Shown: positions 44,038 to 52,708 of the stretch, piece by piece | Position numbering within the stretch: the first letter of the stretch is position 1 | Layout: the number at the start of each line of letters is the position of its first letter | Assembly (NCBI GenBank): GCA_002393945.1 | Contig: DGSO01000020.1 | Location: forward strand, 62,001-126,000 | Direction of reading: 5' to 3' | Origin: Bacteroidales bacterium UBA4360 | GTDB taxonomy: Bacteria > Bacteroidota > Bacteroidia > Bacteroidales > UBA932 | Length of the DNA stretch: 64,000 nucleotides | Notes under the pieces: model-generated | What the model was told of the DNA's origin: nothing | The model's input: the letters and a program-made list of their open reading frames with translations, nothing else | The model's database searches: none | Translations under genes and position numbers: made by a program

Positions 44038-44465
44038 TTTCCGGTACTTCCAAAACCTCCGGCACCACGCTGCGTGGCATCCAGTGAATCTGTTTCCTCC
44101 CACTGGACTGTTTCGTGCCGGGCTATAACCATCTGTGCAATCCTTTCTCCGGGCAGTATTTCAAAGGGCTGGTCGGAGAGATTCACAAGGATAACCTTGA
44201 TTTCGCCACGATAATCGGCATCGACGGTACCGGGAGTGTTCAATACTGTGATGCCGTGTTTTATGGCAAGGCCGCTTCTTGGCCTCACCTGCGCTTCAAA
44301 CCCCTTTGGGAGCGCGATGAAAAGCCCTGTGGGAACAAGTGCCCTTTGGAGAGGTTCAAGGACCATCTTTTCTGTGATATTGGCCCTGAGGTCCACTCCT
44401 GCAGACTGTTCCGTCGCATAGGAAGGAGTCAGGTACGGCGACTGGTTTACAATCTTGACTGTCAT
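44034..44465 (-). CDS. dut: dUTP diphosphatase
   Basis: 143 residues from the ATG at 44465, which shares one base with the lptG stop. Hydrolyses dUTP to dUMP. All five trimeric dUTPase motifs are present: AGVDLRANI, RPRSGLAIKHGI, NTPGTVDADYRGEI, GERIAQMVI and the P-loop-like RGAGGFGSTGK at the C-terminus. Confidence 0.97.
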   Translation of the reverse strand: MTVKIVNQSPYLTPSYATEQSAGVDLRANITEKMVLEPLQRALVPTGLFIALPKGFEAQVRPRSGLAIKHGITVLNTPGTVDADYRGEIKVILVNLSDQPFEILPGERIAQMVIARHETVQWEETDSLDATQRGAGGFGSTGK

Positions 44466-45556
44466 TATTTGGGTGCTTTGACGTACAGTACGAGCGCAAT
44501 TATGGCATAGAGATAGTTGGGAAGCCATATTGCAATGGATGCAGGCAGCGTGTCAGTCACTACGAACATTTCGCTGAACTGCATGAAAAGGATATACGAA
44601 AAACCGAGTGCTGTTCCGGCTGCAAGGTTGAATCCCATGCCTCCACGGCGCTTCTTGGTAGAAATCGACACGCCGATTATGGTAAGGATTATTGCCGAAA
44701 GCGGCAGCGAGTAGCGGTTGTTTTTCTCAATGAGAGCCTGTTTTACGGATGCGTCGCCACGGGACTTCTGGGTCTCGATGAGGTCGTTGAGTTCGGCTTC
44801 GTTCAGGCGCTGTATGGTATAACGGTTGCGGAAGAAGTCCTCACGGGTAAGGCTGAGCACGGTATCGAGCTGGCGTCCGGAGCGGATATGGTCTGTCATG
44901 CCGTCTCCGTATTCGCGTACGAACCAGTTCCTCAGTTTCCATTTTCCGGTCAGGGTATCGTACTGTGCCGATTCGGCCGTTATCTTGGAGTGCATCTTGC
45001 CTCCGGAGAGGTCTTCCAGTGTGAAATTATACGCCGTATTATTGTATGCACTGAAAGACTCCAGATAGACAAAACGGTCATTCTCGAGTTTATAGTGCAT
45101 GTCATGGCCCAGCTTTACCTTGCGCCAGGAATTGTATTTCTGTTCGAAATCCACCCTGGTGCCGTTAGCGTGTGGAATCACCCACAGGCCCAGTTCAAGC
45201 GACAGGACAGCTATAAAGGTTGCCGACAGCAGATATGGTACGACCAGCCTGTGGAAACTGATACCGCTGGACAGGATTGCAATGACTTCCGAATCCGACG
45301 TGAGCTTGGATGTGAAAAAGATAACCGTAAGGAACACGAACATAGGTGCATACATGTTCATGAAATACGGGATGAAGTTCACATAGTAGTCGAATATGAT
45401 CTCTTTGAGCGGAGCCTGCTTTCTCACGAAATCCTCGATCTTCTCGCTCACGTCAAAGATTATGATGATGACGGCAAGGAGAAGGATGGAGACGAAGAAC
45501 GTCACCAGGAACTTCTTAATGATGTACCAGTCAAGTTTCCCCAGTCCGATTTTCAT
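44465..45556 (-). CDS. lptG: LptF/LptG-family permease
   Basis: 363 residues. Membrane component of the LptB2FG lipopolysaccharide exporter. Three N-terminal membrane segments (LDWYIIKKFLVTFFVSILLLAVIIII, YFMNMYAPMFVFLTVIFF and LVVPYLLSATFIAVLSLELGLWV) and three C-terminal ones surround a periplasmic jellyroll domain (about 135-265). The ILSSGISFHRL coupling region is typical. LptF and LptG cannot be told apart by eye. 4-nt overlap with tgt. Confidence 0.87.
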   Translation of the reverse strand: MKIGLGKLDWYIIKKFLVTFFVSILLLAVIIIIFDVSEKIEDFVRKQAPLKEIIFDYYVNFIPYFMNMYAPMFVFLTVIFFTSKLTSDSEVIAILSSGISFHRLVVPYLLSATFIAVLSLELGLWVIPHANGTRVDFEQKYNSWRKVKLGHDMHYKLENDRFVYLESFSAYNNTAYNFTLEDLSGGKMHSKITAESAQYDTLTGKWKLRNWFVREYGDGMTDHIRSGRQLDTVLSLTREDFFRNRYTIQRLNEAELNDLIETQKSRGDASVKQALIEKNNRYSLPLSAIILTIIGVSISTKKRRGGMGFNLAAGTALGFSYILFMQFSEMFVVTDTLPASIAIWLPNYLYAIIALVLYVKAPK

Positions 45557-46695
45557 AGGCGTTCACGGAGTTTAGGGACTACTGAATTCTTCCAAGCGGC
45601 GAAATCGCCCTGGATGATATGCTCACGGGCTGTGCGAACGAGGTCGAGATAGAAGGCGAGGTTATGTTCCGACGCAATCATGGCGCCGAACATCTCTCCG
45701 GACACAAAGAGGTGCCTGAGGTATGCCTTCGAGTAGTTGTGGTCTACGAAAGAGGTGCCGGAAGGGTCGAGTTCGGATAAATCATCGGCCCATTTGGCGT
45801 TTCGCATGTTCATGATGCCGTTCCAGGTGAAGAGCATGCCGTTGCGGCCGTTACGGGTGGGCATGACGCAGTCGAACATGTCGACACCGCGGGAAATACC
45901 CTCGAGAATATTCTCGGGGGTGCCGACGCCCATTAGATAACGGGGCTTGTCCTCCGGAAGAAGCGGGCATGTGAATTCCAGCATACGGTACATCTCTTCC
46001 GTGGGCTCCCCTACTGCAAGGCCGCCGATGGCATATCCGCCGCGGTTCGGCCCGTCGAGGGACAGGGCGTGCTCCACCGCCATCTTTCTCAGTTCGGGAT
46101 AGACGCATCCCTGGATAATCGGGAACATGGTCTGGGAATAGCCGTACAGCGGTTCAGAGGCGTCAAAAGCGGCGCAGAAACGCTCCAGCCAGCCCTGGGT
46201 GAGTTTCAGCGATTTGTATGCGTACTTTTCAGTTGCGTCGCCCGGGCAGCATTCATCGAGGGCCATGACGATATCGGCACCGATGATGCGCTGGGTGGTG
46301 ACATTGTTTTCCGGAGTGAAGGTGTGGCGGCTGCCGTCTATGTGGGAGGCAAACCTGCAGCCTTCAGGGGTCAGTTTCCTGATGGGAGCGAGGGAAAAGA
46401 CCTGGAATCCGCCGCTGTCCGTAAGGATGGGACGGTCCCAGTTCTCGAACTTGTGGAGTCCTCCGGCCTTCCTGAGGATGTCAAGACCCGGCCTCAGATA
46501 CAGATGGTAAGTGTTCCCAAGGATAATCTCTGCGCCGATATCTTCCTTGAGGTCACGGTGATACACACCCTTGACCGAACCTACCGTGCCTACCGGCATG
46601 AAAATGGGGGTATGAATCTCTCCATGGTCGGTGGAGATGACACCTGCACGGGCATGCGAGGAAGTATCGTTGGCTATCCGGGTAAAATTAAACAT
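45553..46695 (-). CDS. tgt: tRNA-guanine(34) transglycosylase lacking zinc cysteines
   Basis: 380 residues. Exchanges G34 for a queuosine precursor in tRNA. Catalytic motifs are intact: LTDSGGFQVFSL, GGLAVGEPTEEMYRML, MGVGTPENILEGISRGVDMFDCVMPTRNGRNG. The C-terminal zinc site is not: where the family has C-x-C-x2-C before NYSRAYL, this protein reads GTSFVDHNYSKAYLRHLF, with no cysteine; the fourth ligand His (SEHNLAFY) remains. I believe this loss is shared with other Bacteroidetes but could not check. First gene of its operon; a -7 box lies 22 nt upstream. Confidence 0.95.
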   Translation of the reverse strand: MFNFTRIANDTSSHARAGVISTDHGEIHTPIFMPVGTVGSVKGVYHRDLKEDIGAEIILGNTYHLYLRPGLDILRKAGGLHKFENWDRPILTDSGGFQVFSLAPIRKLTPEGCRFASHIDGSRHTFTPENNVTTQRIIGADIVMALDECCPGDATEKYAYKSLKLTQGWLERFCAAFDASEPLYGYSQTMFPIIQGCVYPELRKMAVEHALSLDGPNRGGYAIGGLAVGEPTEEMYRMLEFTCPLLPEDKPRYLMGVGTPENILEGISRGVDMFDCVMPTRNGRNGMLFTWNGIMNMRNAKWADDLSELDPSGTSFVDHNYSKAYLRHLFVSGEMFGAMIASEHNLAFYLDLVRTAREHIIQGDFAAWKNSVVPKLRERL

Positions 46696-46717
46696 CCGTT
46701 ATTCTTGTTTCAGAAAG

Positions 46718-46725
46718 CAAAGTTA
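46718..46725 (-). promoter_or_regulatory. -7 box for the tgt operon
   Basis: TAACTTTG on the minus strand, 22 nt before the tgt ATG. Confidence 0.5.
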
Positions 46726-46737
46726 AGGAAAATTTTG

Positions 46738-46745
46738 TACATTTG
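46738..46745 (+). promoter_or_regulatory. -7 box for the nucleoside permease gene
   Basis: TACATTTG, 29 nt before the ATG at 46775. An in-frame GTG at 46745 overlaps this box, which argues for the ATG. Confidence 0.5.
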
Positions 46746-46774
46746 TGAATCCGGACAATAATAACCTAAACAAT

Positions 46775-48058
46775 ATGCAAATCAAAATCAAACCAATTTC
46801 GGTCAAGCTCGCAGTGCTGAACTTCCTTGAGTTCGCAGTCTGGGGTGCTTACCTTACCTCTCTCGGCCGCTATCTCGGCAACATCGGCCTTGGTCCGCAG
46901 ATCAAATGGTTCTTTGCAATGCAGGGAATCGTGTCAATTTTCATGCCCACGCTCATGGGTATCGTCGCAGACCGCAAAATGGAAGCCCAGAAGGTCCTCG
47001 CTATGTGCCATGCCTTTGCCGGGCTTTTCATGCTCGCCGCCGGTATCTACTGCATGCAGGCCGGAGATGCCGTATCGTTCGCTCCCCTGTTCACGCTGTA
47101 CAGCCTGAGCGTCGCATTTTTCATGCCCACCATCGCCCTCGTCAACTCCGTGGCGTACAATGCGCTCGGCAAGGAAGGGATGGACCCCGTGAAGGATTAT
47201 CCGCCCATCAGGGTGTTCGGAACCATCGGCTTCATCTGCAGCATGCTTCTCACCAACTTCCTGTCCATAGGCGGAGCACGCATGCAGGAGACCTTCGTCC
47301 AGCTCATTTCGTCCGGTATCCTTTCGGTCGTGATGTGCGCCTATTCGCTCACCATGCCCAAGTGTCCCGTCAATACCGGCGGTGAAAAGCAGTCCCTTGC
47401 CGATGCCCTCGGCCTCAAGGCCTTTTCCCTTTTCAAGGACGGCCAGTTTGCAATCTTCTTCATCTTCTCCATGCTGCTTGGCGCCTCCCTCCAGATCACC
47501 AACGGCTATGCAAACACCTTCCTGGGCTCTTTTGCATCCAATCCCGCATATGCAGACGCCTTTGCAGTTAAGAACTCCAATGCCCTCATTTCCATATCAC
47601 AGGCCGCGGAGACGCTCTGCATCCTCCTTATTCCGTTCTGCATGAAGAAGTTCGGCATCAAGAACGTGATGCTCATCGCCATGTTCGCCTGGGTGCTCCG
47701 TTTCGGTCTCTTCGGCCTTGGCAACCCCGCGATGCCCGGCGTGCTCCTCTTCGTTCTCAGCTGCATCGTCTACGGCTTTGCGTTTGATTTCTTCAATATC
47801 TCCGGTTCCCTTTATGTAGAGCAGAACGCTGCAGAGGATATACGCTCCAGCGCACAGGGCCTGTTCATGATGATGACCAACGGCTTCGGCGCCACCATCG
47901 GCACTCTGGCTGCCGGCGCAGTGGTGGATGCATGCGACGTATTCAACACGCCCACCAACTGGCCGAATGCCTGGTATATCTTTGCCGCTTACGCCCTGGT
48001 TGTAGCCATCCTGTTCATGATTCTCTTCAAGGATCCCGCCAAGAAAGCCAAGGCCTAA
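46775..48058 (+). CDS. Nucleoside permease, MFS (NupG-like)
   Basis: 427 residues with twelve hydrophobic segments. The N-terminal LAVLNFLEFAVWGAYLTSLGRYL and later YPPIRVFGTIGFI and FGATIGTLAAGAVVD match the nucleoside:H+ symporter family that includes NupG and XapB. It would import nucleosides, possibly feeding salvage enzymes such as Tdk. Convergent with the zinc-finger gene (4-nt overlap). Confidence 0.87.
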   Translation: MQIKIKPISVKLAVLNFLEFAVWGAYLTSLGRYLGNIGLGPQIKWFFAMQGIVSIFMPTLMGIVADRKMEAQKVLAMCHAFAGLFMLAAGIYCMQAGDAVSFAPLFTLYSLSVAFFMPTIALVNSVAYNALGKEGMDPVKDYPPIRVFGTIGFICSMLLTNFLSIGGARMQETFVQLISSGILSVVMCAYSLTMPKCPVNTGGEKQSLADALGLKAFSLFKDGQFAIFFIFSMLLGASLQITNGYANTFLGSFASNPAYADAFAVKNSNALISISQAAETLCILLIPFCMKKFGIKNVMLIAMFAWVLRFGLFGLGNPAMPGVLLFVLSCIVYGFAFDFFNISGSLYVEQNAAEDIRSSAQGLFMMMTNGFGATIGTLAAGAVVDACDVFNTPTNWPNAWYIFAAYALVVAILFMILFKDPAKKAKA

Positions 48059-48450
48059 ATATTCCTCTCCAGCAAATCGCGTATGTTCATTATACGCGTC
48101 GGAGTGAGTTCGTATTGGACGTCGAAGCAGGTGTAAAGCTGCCGGCGTCCAATTTTGTGATATGAACTGGAGAAGTCAAAATTGAACTGCATCTGCCTCA
48201 GGGTATTGATGTCCAGGCTTGTCACGCCCATGGACAGCAGTCGCCTGAGGATAAAGTTGTTGTTGTCCAGTATCCGGATAACCTTGTTCTTGTAATGCCG
48301 GGAGAGCATCTGCCTTCCGGCATTGTGGTATTTGTTCTTGCAGGCAACGCTGCAGAACTTCCTGTCCTGCCTTCCGTCTCCCAGGTTGAGCTGGTTTCCG
48401 CATTGGAGGCAGAAGCACTTCTCCCGAGGTATTTGGTAGTTCAGTCCCAT
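48055..48450 (-). CDS. Zinc-finger protein of unknown function
   Basis: 131 residues from the ATG at 48450; an upstream in-frame ATG at 48483 would add MHCHICGKCKD, with two further C-x2-C cysteines, and cannot be excluded. The N-terminal part has CFCLQCGNQLNL then RKFCSVACKNKYHN, a treble-clef-like C-x2-C...C-x3-C finger. The C-terminal 75 residues are helical and basic (KVIRILDNNNFILRRLLSMG), suggesting nucleic-acid binding. Not a family I recognise. Its upstream region is a cluster of repeats (48502-48635), which could be its own binding sites. Confidence 0.7.
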   Translation of the reverse strand: MGLNYQIPREKCFCLQCGNQLNLGDGRQDRKFCSVACKNKYHNAGRQMLSRHYKNKVIRILDNNNFILRRLLSMGVTSLDINTLRQMQFNFDFSSSYHKIGRRQLYTCFDVQYELTPTRIMNIRDLLERNI

Positions 48451-48501
48451 ATCTTTACATTTTCCGCAAATGTGGCAATGCATTCCCGCAAATGCAAGGA
48501 T

Positions 48502-48635
48502 CGTAAGAAAATTAGTGAAAAAATATACGTTTCCGTAAAACCTTAAGAAACTGGTTCCGGCCGAAAATTTCCGTAAGTCCGCTTCTGTTTCTTACGAATC
48601 ATATACAGAAACAGTCAAAAACATTCAGAAACGTA
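48502..48635. repeat. Cluster of CGTAAGAAAC-like repeats
   Basis: Related decamers in both orientations: CGTAAGAAA (48502-48510), CTTAAGAAAC (48542-48551), GTTTCTTACG (48587-48596, the inverse), and looser copies at 48529-48538 (GTTTCCGTAA type), 48568-48577 (TTTCCGTAAG), 48606-48614 (CAGAAACAG) and 48626-48635 (CAGAAACGTA). The cluster fills the gap between the zinc-finger gene and the ssb leader. Confidence 0.45.
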
Positions 48636-48643
48636 TAAATCTG

Positions 48644-48680
48644 CCCTCCGGAGCGGTTCCGAGGGGGATTTTGTGTTTTT
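48644..48680 (+). terminator. Terminator-like hairpin in the ssb leader
   Basis: CCCTCCGGA (48644-48652) can pair, with one bulge, with TTCCGAGGG (48657-48665), followed by a T-rich tail to 48680. No gene on this strand ends just before it, so it may be an attenuator for the ssb-fimbrial operon or end an unseen transcript. Confidence 0.4.
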
Positions 48681-48703
48681 CAGTACTTTACTTTGCATCG
48701 GAT

Positions 48704-48727
48704 TCCGGCTGGAGCGCGCAAGCCGGA
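48704..48727 (+). promoter_or_regulatory. Hairpin upstream of ssb
   Basis: TCCGGCT (48704-48710) and AGCCGGA (48721-48727) form a perfect 7-bp stem with a 10-nt loop, 32 nt before the ssb start. Possible leader structure; role unknown. Confidence 0.35.
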
Positions 48728-48759
48728 AACCGGATGTTTAACTCAAATACTGAAGACAA

Positions 48760-49125
48760 ATGGAATTTTTAAACAAGATCGAGCTGCGTGGCGTAGTTGG
48801 GCGCGGGGACGTAAACAGCTACAACAACTCGCGCGTGTGCAACTTCTCCGTTGTCACGGAGAGAAGCACGAGAGACAGCGACGGAAATCCCGTCGTTGAG
48901 ACGACTTGGTTCAACTGTTCCGTCTGGGACAGCCTGGACAATCCACGCTTCCCGCTGGAAAAAGTGGTGAAAGGCGCATGGGTGGAGGTTACCGGCCGCC
49001 TGAGGCTCAGGCGCTATACCACGACTGAAAACGAGTACCGCTATTCCATGGACGTCCTTGCCTGGGATGTCAAGGTGCTTTCAAAGGAAGGACACGACCC
49101 GCACATGCAACCTCAGAGAGACTGA
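48760..49125 (+). CDS. ssb: Single-stranded DNA-binding protein, short form
   Basis: 121 residues. OB fold typical of SSB: NKIELRGVVGRGDVNSYNNSRVCNFSVVTER, TTWFNCSVWDSL and VVKGAWVEVTGRLRLRRYTT. The C-terminus ends HDPHMQPQRD and has neither the flexible linker nor the acidic tip (DDxPF) that recruits replication proteins, so it is probably not the main housekeeping SSB. It lies one base upstream of the DUF3575 gene and heads the fimbrial operon, an unusual position. Confidence 0.88.
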   Translation: MEFLNKIELRGVVGRGDVNSYNNSRVCNFSVVTERSTRDSDGNPVVETTWFNCSVWDSLDNPRFPLEKVVKGAWVEVTGRLRLRRYTTTENEYRYSMDVLAWDVKVLSKEGHDPHMQPQRD

Positions 49126-49126
49126 T

Positions 49127-49678
49127 ATGAGAAAGATTTTGCTTCTGTCTGTAATGCTGCTTCTGTCATTCAGGGCTTATCCCCAAAGGCTGACTGTGGG
49201 CACTGATGCCGCCAGGTGGCTGGACTTCGGGACCATGAACATTGAGGCATCGGCCGCGGTGGCCAGAAGTGTTTCACTGCACGTTGGAGCCGCGCTCAAT
49301 CCCTGGACGTTCAAGGCCGGGAATGCCGACGAGCAGCTCCAGATGCGCCAGAACACATACTGGGTGCAGGTGCGCATGTGGCCGTGGCACATCTACTCCG
49401 GCTGGTGGGGCGGTGTCGATGCCGGATACAGCGTATACAACGGAGGCGGAATCCTCTCCCGCGAGACCGAGGAGGGAGAAGCCGTAGGAATCGGCCTTTG
49501 GGGCGGCTATGCCGTGATGCTTTCCGACCGCTGGAACCTTGACCTTGGAATAGGCGTCAGGGGCGGCTGGAAATGGTACACCACCTACACTTGTCCGCTG
49601 TGCGGGGTGAAGGTGTCCGAAGGCGATAAAGGCTTCTTCGTCCCGGATGCAAGGATAGCGTTTCAATTAATATTCTGA
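49127..49678 (+). CDS. DUF3575 outer membrane protein of the fimbrial cluster
   Basis: 183 residues from the ATG at 49127; an earlier in-frame start lies inside ssb. Signal peptide MRKILLLSVMLLLSFRAYPQ, then a small beta-barrel-like protein (TDAARWLDFGTMNIEASAAV, ARSVSLHVGAALNPW, WWGGVDAGYSVYNGGG, FFVPDARIAFQLIF). DUF3575 genes commonly precede fimbrillin genes in Bacteroidales. One base after ssb and 2 nt before the next gene. Confidence 0.85.
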   Translation: MRKILLLSVMLLLSFRAYPQRLTVGTDAARWLDFGTMNIEASAAVARSVSLHVGAALNPWTFKAGNADEQLQMRQNTYWVQVRMWPWHIYSGWWGGVDAGYSVYNGGGILSRETEEGEAVGIGLWGGYAVMLSDRWNLDLGIGVRGGWKWYTTYTCPLCGVKVSEGDKGFFVPDARIAFQLIF

Positions 49679-49680
49679 GC

Positions 49681-51663
49681 ATGAAGAAGAAGTTGTTATA
49701 TGCTTTCATTGCAGTGGTTCTCGCAGGGTGCGGATCTTCAACGAAAATCGGCGAAATCCGTTCCCGGGAGCTTGCCGCCACGCTCGCCCTCTCGAGAGGT
49801 GAAATCGAAGAAGAAAGGCGGGTTATCGCGTCGAAAAGGGACACTACTTCCATAACGGACGATAGCGGTAATACCATTCTTCTGATGAAAGCCGTGAAAG
49901 ACGACGAGAGCGGCGAGATGGTGGCAACGGAAACTCTGGACGCAGCGGTTATTACGGCCAGGTTCAGAAACGTCGCCGAAAGGCACGGGAAGGTGGATCT
50001 GAGGTTCGAAATCATCGTCCCGGCAGAAATGCAGGACTCCAAATGGCAACTGAGATTCTACCCTGACATGTATATCCTGGCCGATTCCCTAAGGCTAGAA
50101 TCAGTGATAATAACCGGAAGCGACTACCGGAAGGGGCAGCTGAAAGGATACGAGCAGTATGACAGGTTCATCCGCTCAATCATCACCGACACCACCCGTT
50201 TCATAGATCTCAGGAACCTTGAGATCTTCATCGAGAGGAATATTCCTGAGCTGTACAGATTCAAAAGGGACAGCAGCATAGTTTCAGATGAACAGTTCCT
50301 TTCATACTACGGAGTAAGCGAGAAAGAGGCCATAGACCACTATACCAACAGGATTGCCATCCGAAGGAACGAGCACCGGAAGGCCATTCGGGACAAGATG
50401 TACCGGAAATATGTGAAGGTACCCATCAAGAAGGACGGGATACGGCTTGATACAGTTATAAGGAACCTGGACGGGGACTTTGTCTACCATTATACTCAGA
50501 CCGTAAGGACAAGGCCGAAACTAAAGAGAGTGGACATTGTGCTTTCCGGAGAGATATATGACGGCGACAAGCTCATCTACAATATGGCAAGGACAAGTCC
50601 CCTCAGTTTCTACATAAGTTCCCTGTCATCGTTCGTCGATTCAAGGGAAAAGTATCTCAAGAAGGTCATTGAGCGGCGCGTGAGCGCAAACAGCGCCTGT
50701 TATGTAGACTTCCGCTCCGGAAAATGGGACATAGACATGTCGCTTGGCTATAATTCCGACGAGATGGGGCGCATCAAGGACAATATCGACCAGCTACTGA
50801 AGGACTCGACCTTTGACCTTGATTCCATAGTCATCGCCGCGTCGGCCTCGCCGGAGGGCAGTTCTGCCGCAAATGACAGGTTGTCTGAAAGGAGGGCGCA
50901 GGCAGTGGCCGGATACTTCCAGGAGTATATCAGGCATTTCAGAGACTCGGTGAGAAAGGAAAATGCCTCGTTTGAACTTACCGTAGACGAAAATGGGAAA
51001 GAGTCCATGCGGAAAGCGGAGCCCTCTGACATTGTTCCTGAGATAAAGTTCAAGTCCCGCTCCAACGGAGAGAACTGGACTATGCTGACCACCCTGGTCA
51101 ATCAGGACAGCACCCTGTCGGCCAAGGACATAAAGGCGTACAACCGCGTTCTCACAATCAGGGATGCCGATGCCAGGGAAAACGCCCTCAGGAGCCAGCC
51201 GTCATACAGGTATCTGCGCGAGAAACTGTACCCGAGGTTAAGGACGGTGAAATTCGACTTCTACCTTCTGAGAAAGGGAATGCTGAAGGACACCGTACAC
51301 ACCACCGAGCTGGATACGGTATATATGGCAGGAATACAGGCTCTTAAAGACAGGGAATACGAGAAAGCGCTTACCAGGCTCAAGGACTACAATGACTTCA
51401 ACACGGCCATCGCTTATGTTTCACTGGATTACAATGCATCGGCAATGGCGGTGCTGGATAAACTCGAAAAGACTCCACAGGTGAATTATATGCTCGCCAT
51501 ATTATATGCACGGAAGGGAGATGACAGACGCGCAGTAAAGCACTACGTAGATGCCTGCCGGCAGGACGAATCCTTCATCTTCAGGGGCAATCTGGACCCG
51601 GAGATATATGTACTTATAAAACGATATGGCCTCGAGAGCCAGTTAGGAGAAAACAACATTTAA
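49681..51663 (+). CDS. OmpA/TPR-type lipoprotein of the fimbrial cluster
   Basis: 660 residues. Lipoprotein signal (MKKKLLYAFIAVVLAGCGSS). A beta-rich N-terminal domain (about 85-330) is followed by an OmpA-like segment around residues 380-420 (IVIAASASPEGSSAANDRLSERRAQAVAGYF), which may bind peptidoglycan, and a TPR-like C-terminus (about 555-650: GIQALKDREYEKALTRLKDY, YMLAILYARKGDDRRAVKHY). Comparable DUF3868/OmpA proteins accompany DUF3575 in fimbrial loci and probably hold the assembly in the outer membrane. Confidence 0.75.
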   Translation: MKKKLLYAFIAVVLAGCGSSTKIGEIRSRELAATLALSRGEIEEERRVIASKRDTTSITDDSGNTILLMKAVKDDESGEMVATETLDAAVITARFRNVAERHGKVDLRFEIIVPAEMQDSKWQLRFYPDMYILADSLRLESVIITGSDYRKGQLKGYEQYDRFIRSIITDTTRFIDLRNLEIFIERNIPELYRFKRDSSIVSDEQFLSYYGVSEKEAIDHYTNRIAIRRNEHRKAIRDKMYRKYVKVPIKKDGIRLDTVIRNLDGDFVYHYTQTVRTRPKLKRVDIVLSGEIYDGDKLIYNMARTSPLSFYISSLSSFVDSREKYLKKVIERRVSANSACYVDFRSGKWDIDMSLGYNSDEMGRIKDNIDQLLKDSTFDLDSIVIAASASPEGSSAANDRLSERRAQAVAGYFQEYIRHFRDSVRKENASFELTVDENGKESMRKAEPSDIVPEIKFKSRSNGENWTMLTTLVNQDSTLSAKDIKAYNRVLTIRDADARENALRSQPSYRYLREKLYPRLRTVKFDFYLLRKGMLKDTVHTTELDTVYMAGIQALKDREYEKALTRLKDYNDFNTAIAYVSLDYNASAMAVLDKLEKTPQVNYMLAILYARKGDDRRAVKHYVDACRQDESFIFRGNLDPEIYVLIKRYGLESQLGENNI

Positions 51664-51675
51664 TCAATATCAATC

Positions 51676-52707
51676 ATGAAGAAATTACTATTTGCATTCT
51701 TGGTTCTGCTGGCCATGTCATGCAGCAGACAGACAGAGGAAAAGACAAGCGTACTCAAAGTAGGCATTGCATCATCAAGCGTAATGAGCAAAGCCACCAT
51801 TGCAGGTACAGCCGATGAGAACAAAGTGAATACCCTGCAGGTATTCGTCTACAAGAAAAGCGGGGATGACTTCGTATTCGAGGCCATGGCAAGCGCATCC
51901 TCAGACCAGGTGACCATCTCCGTTACCGGAGGTGAGAAGAAAATAGCCGCCGTGGTCAACGAAACGGGGACTCTCCCCTACCTTGACGGTGCCGATGCCG
52001 TCATGGCCGCAGCAAACCGGCTGAAGGAAAACGCACCGGACTCCTTCCTTATGGCCGGAACTGGCAGTTTCACCATCAGGCCTACATCCAGAAGCGTATC
52101 GGTGCCTGTAGACAGGATAACGGCAAGAGTGAAACTCGCGAAGCTAACCAACAGCCTGCAGAACGGTCTGGAAGGCAAAAGCTTCAAACTGAGCAAGGTT
52201 TTCCTCACACGGACTGCCTCGCAGAGCAATTTCCTTGGCAGCCCCTCATCCGGAGCATTCTACGCCCTGTCCGGTATCGGGACAAATCTTGACCTTAACA
52301 GAACCGCAGTCGGTTCAGACGATGAGAAAACAGCCGTCAACAAGCTGATATACAAGAATGTATCATCGGAAAACATCGCCAACGGAGCCAGTCTGGACAT
52401 CAACCTGCCACTCTATGCATATCCCAATGACGGAAGCACGCAGAAGACCAGGTTCGTGGCCGAAGTGCAGATTGACGGAAAGTACTACACCTATCCCATT
52501 GAATTTGAGACCATAGAAGCCAACTGCACGTATGAGATAGTGGAACTGAGGATCAAGTCCGTTGGCAATCCTTCCGATGGCGACGATGAAATCGAGGACA
52601 GTGAAGATGAACCTGTAGAAATCGAAACCGCTTCGTTCGGAGTCGAAGTCCAGAATTGGGAAATCAAGACCGTCTCCAACGGCGACGACGGAAAATACAC
52701 TATCTGA
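51676..52707 (+). CDS. Fimbrillin, Mfa1/FimA-type lipoprotein
   Basis: 343 residues. Lipobox AMSC (MKKLLFAFLVLLAMSCSRQ). The N-terminal domain (to about 150) ends near TIRPTSRSVSVPVDRITARVKLAKL, the conserved region just before the arginine-cleaved groove seen in Mfa1/FimA-type subunits; the C-terminal part ends FGVEVQNWEIKTV, the usual conserved tryptophan strand of the family. An acidic spacer (DGDDEIEDSEDEPVEIE) precedes that last strand. Likely the main shaft subunit. Confidence 0.82.
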   Translation: MKKLLFAFLVLLAMSCSRQTEEKTSVLKVGIASSSVMSKATIAGTADENKVNTLQVFVYKKSGDDFVFEAMASASSDQVTISVTGGEKKIAAVVNETGTLPYLDGADAVMAAANRLKENAPDSFLMAGTGSFTIRPTSRSVSVPVDRITARVKLAKLTNSLQNGLEGKSFKLSKVFLTRTASQSNFLGSPSSGAFYALSGIGTNLDLNRTAVGSDDEKTAVNKLIYKNVSSENIANGASLDINLPLYAYPNDGSTQKTRFVAEVQIDGKYYTYPIEFETIEANCTYEIVELRIKSVGNPSDGDDEIEDSEDEPVEIETASFGVEVQNWEIKTVSNGDDGKYTI

Positions 52708-52708
52708 C

